Assembly: GCA_900549895.1 (NCBI GenBank)
Contig: URQG01000123.1
Location: 1 to 6,280, forward strand
Reading direction: 5' to 3'
Length of the DNA stretch: 6,280 nucleotides
Source: an uncultured Lachnobacterium sp.
GTDB lineage: Bacteria > Bacillota > Clostridia > Lachnospirales > Lachnospiraceae
Positions 1-5,876 of the stretch are shown one piece after another (the first letter of the stretch is position 1; every line of letters begins with the position of its first letter). The position numbers were made by a program, and so were the translations under genes. The notes beneath the pieces are model-generated. The model was given only the letters and a program-made list of their open reading frames with translations, did no database searches and was not told where the DNA came from.

Positions 1-42
1 CGCGTAAGATCGTCGGCAGCGTCAGATGTGTATAAGAGACAG
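1..42 (+). other. Sequencing adapter (tagmentation Read 1 end with i5 index remnant)
   Basis: Positions 10-42 match the 33-nt Nextera Read 1 transposase adapter exactly, ending in the 19-bp Tn5 mosaic end (24-42). Positions 2-9 (GCGTAAGA) sit exactly where the i5 index lies in such a library molecule and match the index I remember as S517/N517. Position 1 (C) fits the last base of the P5 arm. This is library-derived sequence, not genome. It creates a false in-frame ATG at 26 that adds the peptide MCIRDR and one more residue to the next gene. Confidence 0.97.
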
Positions 43-46
43 GACA

Positions 47-1300
47 ATGACGCAGAAAATTCTGGCTGCGCATGCCGGATTATCATCAGTCAGTGCTGGG
101 CAACTGATTGAGGCAGACCTTGATCTGGTCCTGGGCAATGATATTACATCGCCGGTTGCCATTCACGAAATTGAAAAGATGAAGGTTGACGGTGTATTTC
201 ATAAAGATAAAATTGCACTTGTTATGGATCATTTTGCACCAAATAAGGACATTAAATCTGCACAGCATTGTAAGTGTGTAAGGGAGTTTGCCTGCAAAAA
301 TGAGATCAGCAATTATTTTGATGTAGGAGAGATGGGAATTGAACATGCACTGCTTCCTGAAAAAGGACTTACCGTTGCAGGAGATGTGATCATCGGAGCA
401 GATTCACATACTTGTACATACGGAGCTCTCGGAGCATTCTCTACCGGTGTCGGAAGTACGGATATGGCTGCAGGTATGGCAACAGGAAAGGCATGGTTTA
501 AAGTACCATCCGCAATTAAGTTCAATATTACCGGAAAACCTGCAAAATGGATCAGCGGTAAGGACGTCATTCTTCATATTATCGGAATGATCGGTGTAGA
601 TGGAGCCTTGTATAAATCTATGGAATTTGTTGGCGATGGAATCCGGTATCTGACCATGGATGACCGTTTTACAATTGCAAATATGGCAATTGAGGCGGGC
701 GGTAAGAACGGTATCTTCCCGGTTGATGATTTGACAAGAGCATATATGAAGGAACATTCAAAGCGTCCGTTCGTAGAGTATGAAGCAGATGCGGATGCAG
801 AGTATGATGAGGAGTATACGATTGACCTGAGTACATTGAAGCCAACCGTAGCGTTCCCACACCTTCCTGAAAATACAAAGACAATTGATGAAGTTGGTAA
901 TGTTAAGATTGATCAGGTCGTAATCGGTTCCTGTACAAATGGTCGTATGGATGACCTGAGGATCGCTGCTAAGATTTTAGAGGGTAAGAAGGTTGCCAAG
1001 GGACTTCGTGTTATTGTAATCCCTGCAACGCAGCAGATTTACCTTGATGCGATGGAAGAGGGACTGATTCGCACATTTATTGAAGCCGGAGCAGTCGTAA
1101 GTACTCCGACATGCGGACCGTGTCTTGGAGGATATATGGGTGTACTTGCAGAAGGTGAGCGTTGTGTATCAACAACAAACCGTAACTTTGTCGGACGTAT
1201 GGGACATGTAGAGTCTGAGGTTTATCTTGTAAGTCCGGCTGTTGCAGCCGCAAGTGCAATCACAGGTAAAATTTCCGGACCGGATGAGATAGGAGGCTAA
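47..1300 (+). CDS. leuC: 3-isopropylmalate dehydratase large subunit (5' end probably clipped by adapter)
   Basis: This is the large, iron-sulfur subunit of isopropylmalate isomerase, which converts 2-isopropylmalate to 3-isopropylmalate in leucine synthesis, in the cytoplasm with LeuD. The 417-residue product belongs to the shorter clostridial/archaeal LeuC type (about 420 residues) and has the aconitase-family layout. The [4Fe-4S] ligands are visible as C296 in GSCTNG and C356 and C359 in CGPCLGG, and the conserved DSHTCTYGALG segment lies near residue 120. I start at ATG 47 (MTQKILAAHAG). The in-frame ATG at 26 lies in adapter and is false. Close relatives, as I recall them, begin MGMTMTQK. 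Genomic bases 43-46 (G ACA) fit that reading, so the native start and its ribosome binding site may have been lost. The end overlaps the leuD ribosome binding site, indicating an operon. No frameshift is seen. Confidence 0.95.
   Translation: MTQKILAAHAGLSSVSAGQLIEADLDLVLGNDITSPVAIHEIEKMKVDGVFHKDKIALVMDHFAPNKDIKSAQHCKCVREFACKNEISNYFDVGEMGIEHALLPEKGLTVAGDVIIGADSHTCTYGALGAFSTGVGSTDMAAGMATGKAWFKVPSAIKFNITGKPAKWISGKDVILHIIGMIGVDGALYKSMEFVGDGIRYLTMDDRFTIANMAIEAGGKNGIFPVDDLTRAYMKEHSKRPFVEYEADADAEYDEEYTIDLSTLKPTVAFPHLPENTKTIDEVGNVKIDQVVIGSCTNGRMDDLRIAAKILEGKKVAKGLRVIVIPATQQIYLDAMEEGLIRTFIEAGAVVSTPTCGPCLGGYMGVLAEGERCVSTTNRNFVGRMGHVESEVYLVSPAVAAASAITGKISGPDEIGG
1291..1296 (+). promoter_or_regulatory. 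Ribosome binding site of leuD inside the end of leuC
   Basis: AGGAGG lies within the last leuC codons, 5 nt before the leuD ATG at 1302. The leuC stop (1298-1300) falls between the two, so leuD translation is probably coupled to that of leuC. This fixes the leuD start. Confidence 0.85.
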
Positions 1301-1301
1301 T

Positions 1302-1790
1302 ATGAAAGCAGCACATGGTAGCGTTTTTAAATATGGTGACAACGTTGATACAGACGTAATTATTCCTGCAAGATATCTGAATTCCTCGGATCCAAAGGAA
1401 CTTGCAACGCACTGCATGGAAGATATTGATAAGGATTTTGTAAAGAATGTGAAAGCCGGCGATATTATCGTTGCCAATAAGAATTTCGGATGCGGTTCCT
1501 CCAGAGAACATGCACCGATTTCTATCAAGGCGGCCGGCGTGAGTTGTGTCATTGCAGAGACATTTGCACGTATTTTCTATCGTAATTCCATTAATATCGG
1601 CCTTCCGATTATTGAATGCCCGGAGGCGGCAAAAGCAATTTCTGCGGGAGATGAAGTAGAAGTTGATTTTGATTCCGGTGTGATCACGGATGTGACGACC
1701 GGACAGAAGTTCCAGGGACAGGCATTCCCTCCGTTTATGCAGAAGATTATTGATTGTGAAGGATTGGTCAATTACATTAATCAAAAGTAA
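1302..1790 (+). CDS. leuD: 3-isopropylmalate dehydratase small subunit
   Basis: This is the swivel-domain subunit that pairs with LeuC to isomerise 2-isopropylmalate to 3-isopropylmalate in leucine synthesis. The product has 162 residues, normal for the short LeuD that partners the clostridial/archaeal type of LeuC. The N-terminus has the family pattern GDNVDTDVIIPARYL (about residues 12-26). The substrate-loop signature NFGCGSSREHAP (about 61-72) is intact, followed by the conserved FARIFYRNSINIGLP stretch. The start is set by AGGAGG 5 nt upstream, with one base between the leuC stop and this ATG. A strong hairpin follows 20 nt after the stop, so leuB is not co-transcribed downstream as it is in many leu operons. 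Confidence 0.96.
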   Translation: MKAAHGSVFKYGDNVDTDVIIPARYLNSSDPKELATHCMEDIDKDFVKNVKAGDIIVANKNFGCGSSREHAPISIKAAGVSCVIAETFARIFYRNSINIGLPIIECPEAAKAISAGDEVEVDFDSGVITDVTTGQKFQGQAFPPFMQKIIDCEGLVNYINQK

Positions 1791-1809
1791 TGATTCAAAG
1801 TGTAAGGGA

Positions 1810-1860
1810 TAAATAAAAGCAAGATTTTCATGCGTACATGAAAAATCTTGCTTTTATTTA
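1810..1860. terminator. Long bidirectional hairpin terminator between leuD and the convergent AP2/HNH-like gene
   Basis: Left arm 1810-1832 pairs with right arm 1837-1860 around a CGTA loop, with a single bulged A in the right arm (about 23 bp). The outer stem is A/T-rich, so either strand ends the hairpin with a T-rich tract (TTTTATTTA). It lies between two convergent stop codons (1790 and 1905) and probably serves both transcripts. Confidence 0.85.
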
Positions 1861-1904
1861 TTCGGCGGTAACGGGAACAAGGGTGCAGCCGAATCACTGT
1901 ATTA

Positions 1905-2699
1905 TCAACGAAATGTGTCAAGATATGTCAGATATTTCCCGGATATCTTAACTTTTGTATAAATCTCTGCATAATCTTTTGCGGAAAGATCTTCGATATA
2001 ATTTTCCGGGTATTTTTTTACGATTCCGGCCTGATGAGCCAGATCGACAGCTTTATTATATGCAATCGCCGCACGTGTCAGATCCCGGTAGGTTCCAATC
2101 GTATGATTCCCGTTAATATGTATGCGGACACGGTAACGGTATATCCCGTTTTTGATAAAACGAGTCACTCCGAAGTAGGGATTGATGACTTCAATGTTTG
2201 AATAACGAAAGTCATTTGTATCGCCATTAACAAAACAGTAATCACGATCACGGACAGCATGGCTTTTGATTCCGTATCGGGACAGTAAAGTAATCTGCAT
2301 ACCGTAATCGTTCACGTAGAGATGTCCCTGACGTCTCAATATTTTATGGCTGCTGTAATAGAATAGGTCATCAATATCAAATTTGAGCTCTCGTTCGGCC
2401 TCAAGATAATAGCTGAAATAGTTTTTACGCAGATAGATTGGTGTAGGAATGTACATGCAATTATCACGGAAATTGATCAACATTACGACTTTGTCAAAGG
2501 AGAGTAGTTGTGTGTTTTGAATGGCATCATCAACTGCAATATCACTTTCAAGCAAGGCTAAGGCACAAAGATAGGCTTTATGAGCCTGTAATTCAGTCGG
2601 GAAACTTCCAAGGCTGATATGCTTATTACGGTAAGTCAGACTGCTTCGATAGTAGGTACTGTTATCTTTTTTCTTTGCTATATAAACGCCTGCAAGCAT
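1905..2699 (-). CDS. AP2-like / degenerate HNH-like / AP2-like protein, function unknown
   Basis: This 264-residue predicted cytoplasmic protein is a likely DNA binder. I read three parts. Residues 4-47 look like an AP2/ERF-type three-strand-plus-helix unit (GVYIAKKK, then ISLGSFPTELQAHKAY). Residues about 118-173 look like an HNH-endonuclease core: the tail NGDTNDFRYSNIEVIN matches the usual NGxxxDNRxxNLxxV pattern, but the preceding DH is YC (154-155) and the usual HR pair is SR (140-141). Residues 176-222 form a second AP2-like unit (FGVTRF, YRYRVRIHING, GTYRDLTRAAIAYNKAV). Residues 66-117 are rich in Tyr and Phe and unassigned. AP2-HNH fusions are known among homing endonucleases. Loss of the histidines suggests a non-cutting derivative, perhaps a regulator; that is inference. 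The start is supported by AAGGAG 5 nt upstream. It diverges from thrC and converges with leuD. There are no inverted terminal repeats or integrase next to it. Confidence 0.8.
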   Translation of the reverse strand: MLAGVYIAKKKDNSTYYRSSLTYRNKHISLGSFPTELQAHKAYLCALALLESDIAVDDAIQNTQLLSFDKVVMLINFRDNCMYIPTPIYLRKNYFSYYLEAERELKFDIDDLFYYSSHKILRRQGHLYVNDYGMQITLLSRYGIKSHAVRDRDYCFVNGDTNDFRYSNIEVINPYFGVTRFIKNGIYRYRVRIHINGNHTIGTYRDLTRAAIAYNKAVDLAHQAGIVKKYPENYIEDLSAKDYAEIYTKVKISGKYLTYLDTFR

Positions 2700-2704
2700 A
2701 AAAA

Positions 2705-2710
2705 CTCCTT
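2705..2710 (-). promoter_or_regulatory. Ribosome binding site of the AP2/HNH-like gene
   Basis: On the minus strand AAGGAG stands 5 nt before the ATG at 2699. It is strong and well spaced, and it decides the start codon of this unfamiliar gene. Confidence 0.8.
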
Positions 2711-2739
2711 TTGGTTACAATACATCACTGTGCAGTATT

Positions 2740-2748
2740 AGTATAACA
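2740..2748 (-). promoter_or_regulatory. Candidate extended -10 promoter for the AP2/HNH-like gene
   Basis: On the minus strand the sequence reads TGTTATACT, an extended -10 (TGn followed by TATACT). No good -35 is seen 16-18 nt upstream (TGGTGT at 2763-2768 is poor), as is common for extended -10 promoters. Transcription would start near 2733, giving a leader of about 34 nt. The -35 side overlaps the -35 of the thrC promoter on the other strand. Confidence 0.5.
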
Positions 2749-2759
2749 TAGGAAATTCG

Positions 2760-2788
2760 TTGACACCACATGCTTTTTTCCCTATAAT
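2760..2788 (+). promoter_or_regulatory. Perfect consensus sigma-A promoter for thrC
   Basis: TTGACA at 2760-2765 and TATAAT at 2783-2788 are both full consensus and separated by the optimal 17 nt. Transcription should begin near 2795, leaving a leader of about 45 nt before thrC. That leader is too short for a T-box or amino-acid riboswitch. Confidence 0.92.
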
Positions 2789-2839
2789 GAACAAGGAAGC
2801 ACGAAGAATTACAAATTTTTGTGAAAATGAGGATAAAAA

Positions 2840-4330
2840 ATGGAATTAATGTATTCAAGTACAAGAAACGGACAAGTAAAATTTACAGCATCACAGGCAA
2901 TCTTAAAGGGTCTTGCGGACGATGGAGGTTTATTTGTGCCGGAGATGATTCCGACACTTGATGTCAGCATGGACGAATTGGCAAATATGAGCTATCAGGA
3001 AGTTGCATATGCTGTAATGAAGAAGTTTTTTACTGATTTTACAGAGGAAGAACTTAAAAACTGTATCAATAAGGCGTATGACAGTAAATTTGACACAGAG
3101 GAGATTGCTCCGCTTGTTGATGCAGATGGTGCATATTATCTTGAGTTATTCCATGGACCAACGATCGCGTTCAAGGATATGGCTCTCCAGATTCTGCCGC
3201 ATCTTCTGATTACTTCTGCAAGAAAAAATCATGTTAAAAACGATATTGTTATTTTGACAGCAACATCCGGGGATACCGGTAAAGCTGCATTGGCAGGATT
3301 TGCGGATGTAGAAGGAACCAAGATCATTGTTTTCTATCCGAAGAACGGAGTAAGCCCGATTCAGGAGAAACAGATGGTAACACAGAAGGGTGACAATACG
3401 TTTGTTGTCGGAATTAAGGGAAATTTTGATCAGGCACAGACCGGTGTTAAGAAGATGTTTAATGATTCTGCGCTGGAAGCTGAGATGGATGCTGCAGGAT
3501 ACCAGTTTTCATCTGCGAACTCTATCAATATCGGACGTTTGGTTCCGCAGGTTGTGTACTATGTATACGCATATTCCAGATTATATAAGAATGGTGTGAT
3601 TGCTAAAGATGAGAAGATTAATGTGGTTGTTCCTACCGGTAACTTCGGAAATATTCTTGCCGCTTTCTATGCAAAGAATATGGGATTGCCAATTGCAAAA
3701 TTAATCTGTGCATCCAATGAGAATAAGGTATTGTTTGATTTCTTCTCGACAGGAACTTATGATAAGAATCGTGAATTTATTCTTACAAGTTCACCATCTA
3801 TGGATATTTTAATTTCTTCCAATCTTGAGCGCCTGATTTACCGTATTGCCGGTAATGATGCCGAGAAGAATTCAAAACTGATGGCGAGTCTGTCTTCTGA
3901 CGGAAAGTATGAGATTACCGATGAGATGAGAGCGCAGCTTTCCGATTTCTACGGCAATTATACAAGCGAAGCTGAGACTGCTGCGGTTATTAAGAAATTA
4001 TATGAAGATACCGGATATATCATTGATACACATACTGCAGTTGCAGCCGGAGTGTACGACAAATATAAGGCCGCTACCGGTGATAACGATACCAAGACTG
4101 TGATCGCAAGTACTGCAAGTCCGTTTAAATTTACCAGAAGTGTTATGGATGCAATTGACAGTAAGTATGATACTATGAGTGATTTTGAGCTTGTTGATGA
4201 GCTTTCTAAGATTGGCAATGTTGCTGTGCCACAGGCAATTGAAGAAATCCGTAATGCAAAGGTCCTTCATGATACCGTATGTGAAGTGGATGAGATGCCG
4301 CAGGTTGTCAAGAAGTTCCTTGGTGTATAA
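2840..4330 (+). CDS. thrC: Threonine synthase
   Basis: This PLP enzyme converts O-phospho-L-homoserine to L-threonine and phosphate, the last step of threonine synthesis, in the cytoplasm. The 496-residue product is of the longer threonine synthase class. It has the N-terminal family segment (YSSTRNG, then GLADDGGLFVPE near residues 24-35) and the PLP-lysine motif HGPTIAFKDMALQ, with K112 as the predicted Schiff-base lysine. Phosphate/PLP-binding loops are visible as TATSGDTGKAAL (about 140-151) and VVPTGNFGNILAA. The start at 2840 is preceded by a modest GAGG about 7 nt upstream; the ATG at 2849 is a less likely alternative. It appears to be monocistronic, between its own consensus promoter and a strong terminator. 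No hom or thrB lies beside it. Confidence 0.96.
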   Translation: MELMYSSTRNGQVKFTASQAILKGLADDGGLFVPEMIPTLDVSMDELANMSYQEVAYAVMKKFFTDFTEEELKNCINKAYDSKFDTEEIAPLVDADGAYYLELFHGPTIAFKDMALQILPHLLITSARKNHVKNDIVILTATSGDTGKAALAGFADVEGTKIIVFYPKNGVSPIQEKQMVTQKGDNTFVVGIKGNFDQAQTGVKKMFNDSALEAEMDAAGYQFSSANSINIGRLVPQVVYYVYAYSRLYKNGVIAKDEKINVVVPTGNFGNILAAFYAKNMGLPIAKLICASNENKVLFDFFSTGTYDKNREFILTSSPSMDILISSNLERLIYRIAGNDAEKNSKLMASLSSDGKYEITDEMRAQLSDFYGNYTSEAETAAVIKKLYEDTGYIIDTHTAVAAGVYDKYKAATGDNDTKTVIASTASPFKFTRSVMDAIDSKYDTMSDFELVDELSKIGNVAVPQAIEEIRNAKVLHDTVCEVDEMPQVVKKFLGV

Positions 4331-4370
4331 AAGAATGAGATAGGAGATATACGGATATAATCTGTAAGAA

Positions 4371-4399
4371 AAAGCCCCCGCGTTTCATGCGGGGGCTTT
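4371..4399. terminator. GC-rich bidirectional terminator between thrC and the MshEN-CheX gene
   Basis: An 11-bp perfect stem, AAAGCCCCCGC (4371-4381) with its complement (4389-4399), encloses a 7-nt loop. On the minus strand it is followed by CTTTTTCTT, a good U-tract. On the plus strand it is followed by TTTATTAT, which is weaker. It lies between convergent stop codons and should end both transcripts. Confidence 0.92.
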
Positions 4400-4426
4400 A
4401 TTATGTACAAAATTTCAAATCATGCG

Positions 4427-5326
4427 TTATGCATCAGGTGATTTCAACAGTTCAATAAAGAAATGAATTTCACCAAATGAGTAGAGGAGCGGAATATGTG
4501 CAGTGTCAACACGGAAAGTGAGTTTGTCCTCTGCAATATGTTCCGGAGGCGTAAGCGTAAGCTCAGTGGATGAATCGTTGGATACATTTACGGTAAACAG
4601 ACCATTTTGCAGGTTGAGAAAATCCTCTAACGAAGCCTGTACATATTCATCGTATTCCGTAAAAGAATATTTGACGTAGCGTGAAGCAAAAGCGATAGCG
4701 GTCGGCTCGTCCATCGCGATATAAGTGTTTGCGGAATAGTCACCGAGAACACTTTGTTTTACACAACATTTTATCGGATAATCAGGTACAGCTTCAATCG
4801 TAAGAGGAGAAAAATCAGCACCGATAAAGCGAATCATATTGTTTATCAGAAGTTCAATGTAGATGTCGCCATTGTGTGTGACAGGTGCCTCAAGTGCGCT
4901 GTAAAAATGTTCAAACAGTTTGCGAACGGAACTGGTCGTTTCAATAGGAATCCGTGCATCTTCTATGCCATTTTTTGTATGATAGTCATTCAGGATCGTT
5001 TCAAAAGATGTATTTGTAAGAATTCCGTCATCTAACAGAGCCTGACCGATCATCAGATAGGATGGCGTCTGGTGAGATAACAGTTCTGCCATCTGCCCGT
5101 CCGAAAGATAACCAAGAGTTACTGCAAGTTCTCCAAATTTGCGGTCCTCATGTGTTTGCTGGATGATCGTGCTGTCTACTTGTTCAGCGGTCATATATCC
5201 GGCGTGGATTGCAAGGGTTCCCAGCTTAATATGCTCTTTGGATTGACGCTGCATTGCGGAAAATAACTGTTCCGGAGTTACATATCCACCGGATAACAGA
5301 TACGTTCCAAAAAATTGTGTGTACAT
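4427..5326 (-). CDS. MshEN-like repeat protein with C-terminal CheX/CheC-like domain
   Basis: This is a 299-residue cytoplasmic protein with no signal peptide or membrane segment. Residues 5-115 contain four 24-residue motifs starting at residues 5, 34, 63 and 92, an exact 29-residue period. Glycines fall at 7/36/65/94 and again at 14/43/72/101, and the first three motifs end in Gln. This is the pattern of the MshEN (T2SSE N-terminal) domain, some members of which bind c-di-GMP. Residues about 150-299 resemble the CheC/CheX/FliY phosphatase fold. The signature helix reads SLEDFLNLQNG (232-242), with N238 and G242 kept and D235 where the catalytic Glu is expected. The gene starts 3 nt after the receiver gene's stop, with AAGGGAG inside that gene's end, so the two are coupled. 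The likely role is dephosphorylating or sensing the partner receiver. Fold assignment is by eye; the repeats are sure, the CheX call is less so. Confidence 0.78.
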   Translation of the reverse strand: MYTQFFGTYLLSGGYVTPEQLFSAMQRQSKEHIKLGTLAIHAGYMTAEQVDSTIIQQTHEDRKFGELAVTLGYLSDGQMAELLSHQTPSYLMIGQALLDDGILTNTSFETILNDYHTKNGIEDARIPIETTSSVRKLFEHFYSALEAPVTHNGDIYIELLINNMIRFIGADFSPLTIEAVPDYPIKCCVKQSVLGDYSANTYIAMDEPTAIAFASRYVKYSFTEYDEYVQASLEDFLNLQNGLFTVNVSNDSSTELTLTPPEHIAEDKLTFRVDTAHIPLLYSFGEIHFFIELLKSPDA

Positions 5327-5329
5327 AGA

Positions 5330-5707
5330 TTATCTCCCTTCCAGAAAACGATTGACCGTGTCAATTACTTGTTGCTGATTTAAAGGTTTTTGGATAAATT
5401 CCCTGGCACCTGCTTCGATTGCTTTTTTGAGTTGTGATTGTGTTCCGGCAGAAGAAACGATAATAATGGTTGCGTCCGGATCAAAATCCATAATTTCTTG
5501 GATGGCGCTATTACCGTCTTTGTTTGGCATAACAATATCCAAAAAGACAAGATCCGGTTTGTTCCGCTTGTATTGATTGATCGCGTCCTGACCATCCCGT
5601 GCTTCATAAAAAACAGGAGTACCCACGGTTGAAATCATATCTTTTAATTGTTTTCTTGCAAGAATCGAATCATCGGTAATCAGAATTTTAGCATCTTCTA
5701 TAAGCAT
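5330..5707 (-). CDS. Single-domain CheY-like response regulator receiver
   Basis: This 125-residue stand-alone receiver domain is phosphorylated on Asp by a histidine kinase that is not in this window. All key residues are visible: acidic pocket D12-D13 (ILITDDS), phospho-acceptor D57 (LVFLDIVMP), hydroxyl residue S85 (IIIVSSAG) and K107 (FIQKP). No DNA-binding or enzymatic output domain follows, so the output must come through protein contact, as with CheY. The start at 5707 has AAGGAGG 7 nt upstream. The next gene, 3 nt downstream, has a CheX-like domain of the kind that acts on CheY-P, which supports a shared pathway. I give no cheY symbol because no flagellar or core chemotaxis genes are present to tell CheY from other single-domain receivers. 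Confidence 0.93.
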   Translation of the reverse strand: MLIEDAKILITDDSILARKQLKDMISTVGTPVFYEARDGQDAINQYKRNKPDLVFLDIVMPNKDGNSAIQEIMDFDPDATIIIVSSAGTQSQLKKAIEAGAREFIQKPLNQQQVIDTVNRFLEGR

Positions 5708-5714
5708 AGTCTCG

Positions 5715-5721
5715 CCTCCTT
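5715..5721 (-). promoter_or_regulatory. Strong ribosome binding site of the receiver gene
   Basis: On the minus strand AAGGAGG lies 7 nt before the ATG at 5707. It is near-perfect anti-Shine-Dalgarno complementarity and fixes the start. Confidence 0.85.
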
Positions 5722-5736
5722 GATAAAATTAAGTAT

Positions 5737-5765
5737 ATTTTACTATAAATTGTATGCATGTTCAA
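5737..5765 (-). promoter_or_regulatory. Sigma-A promoter of the receiver / MshEN-CheX operon
   Basis: On the minus strand, TTGAAC (5760-5765) and TAAAAT (5737-5742) are separated by exactly 17 nt. Transcription would start near 5730, about 23 nt before the receiver ATG. No sigma-28-type site is seen on this strand. Confidence 0.75.
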
Positions 5766-5789
5766 TATTTTTTGATGATATTTGACGAA

Positions 5790-5827
5790 TAAACAGGGAT
5801 TTCATTTTGCCGGGAAAATGTTAGAAT
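5790..5827 (+). promoter_or_regulatory. Promoter region of the small membrane protein gene (two alternative readings)
   Basis: The first reading is an extended -10, TGTTAGAAT at 5819-5827, with only a weak ATTTCA (5799-5804) 17 nt upstream. The second is a sigma-28/sigma-D-like site: TAAA (5790-5793), 15 nt, GCCGGGAA (5809-5816), against the known TAAA-N15-GCCGATAA. Either gives a leader of about 45-55 nt. The extended -10 is the safer reading. Confidence 0.5.
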
Positions 5828-5864
5828 GAAATAAGGCGTTAAAAAGGCTGATGGTCAACGACAG

Positions 5865-5869
5865 GGAGG
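5865..5869 (+). promoter_or_regulatory. Ribosome binding site of the small membrane protein gene
   Basis: GGAGG stands 7 nt before the ATG at 5877. It supports this strand and start over the opposing open frame across the same stretch. Confidence 0.8.
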
Positions 5870-5876
5870 AAGAAAG

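Noticed and set aside
26..46. ATG at 26 as the start of leuC
   Set aside because: It lies in the adapter. The homologous protein begins at ATG 47 or just upstream of the clipped end.
404..757. A 117-residue minus-strand frame opposite leuC
   Set aside because: It is antisense to leuC codons, with a Cys/His-rich composition typical of a frame shadow and no translation signals.
1260..1784. A 174-residue open frame on the minus strand opposite leuD
   Set aside because: It is antisense to an intact, well-recognised gene, has no ribosome binding site or promoter, and has no recognisable domain.
1861..1893. TTCGGC / GCCGAA inverted repeat downstream of the AP2/HNH-like gene
   Set aside because: It has only a 6-bp stem with a 21-nt loop and no T-tract. 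The adjacent long hairpin explains termination better.
2811..2822. ACAAA-TT-TTTGT palindrome in the thrC leader as an operator
   Set aside because: It is short and purely A/T-rich in an A/T-rich leader, so it is likely by chance without conservation data.
2795..2839. T-box or amino-acid riboswitch ahead of thrC
   Set aside because: The leader is only about 45 nt and shows no T-box core or terminator/antiterminator pair.
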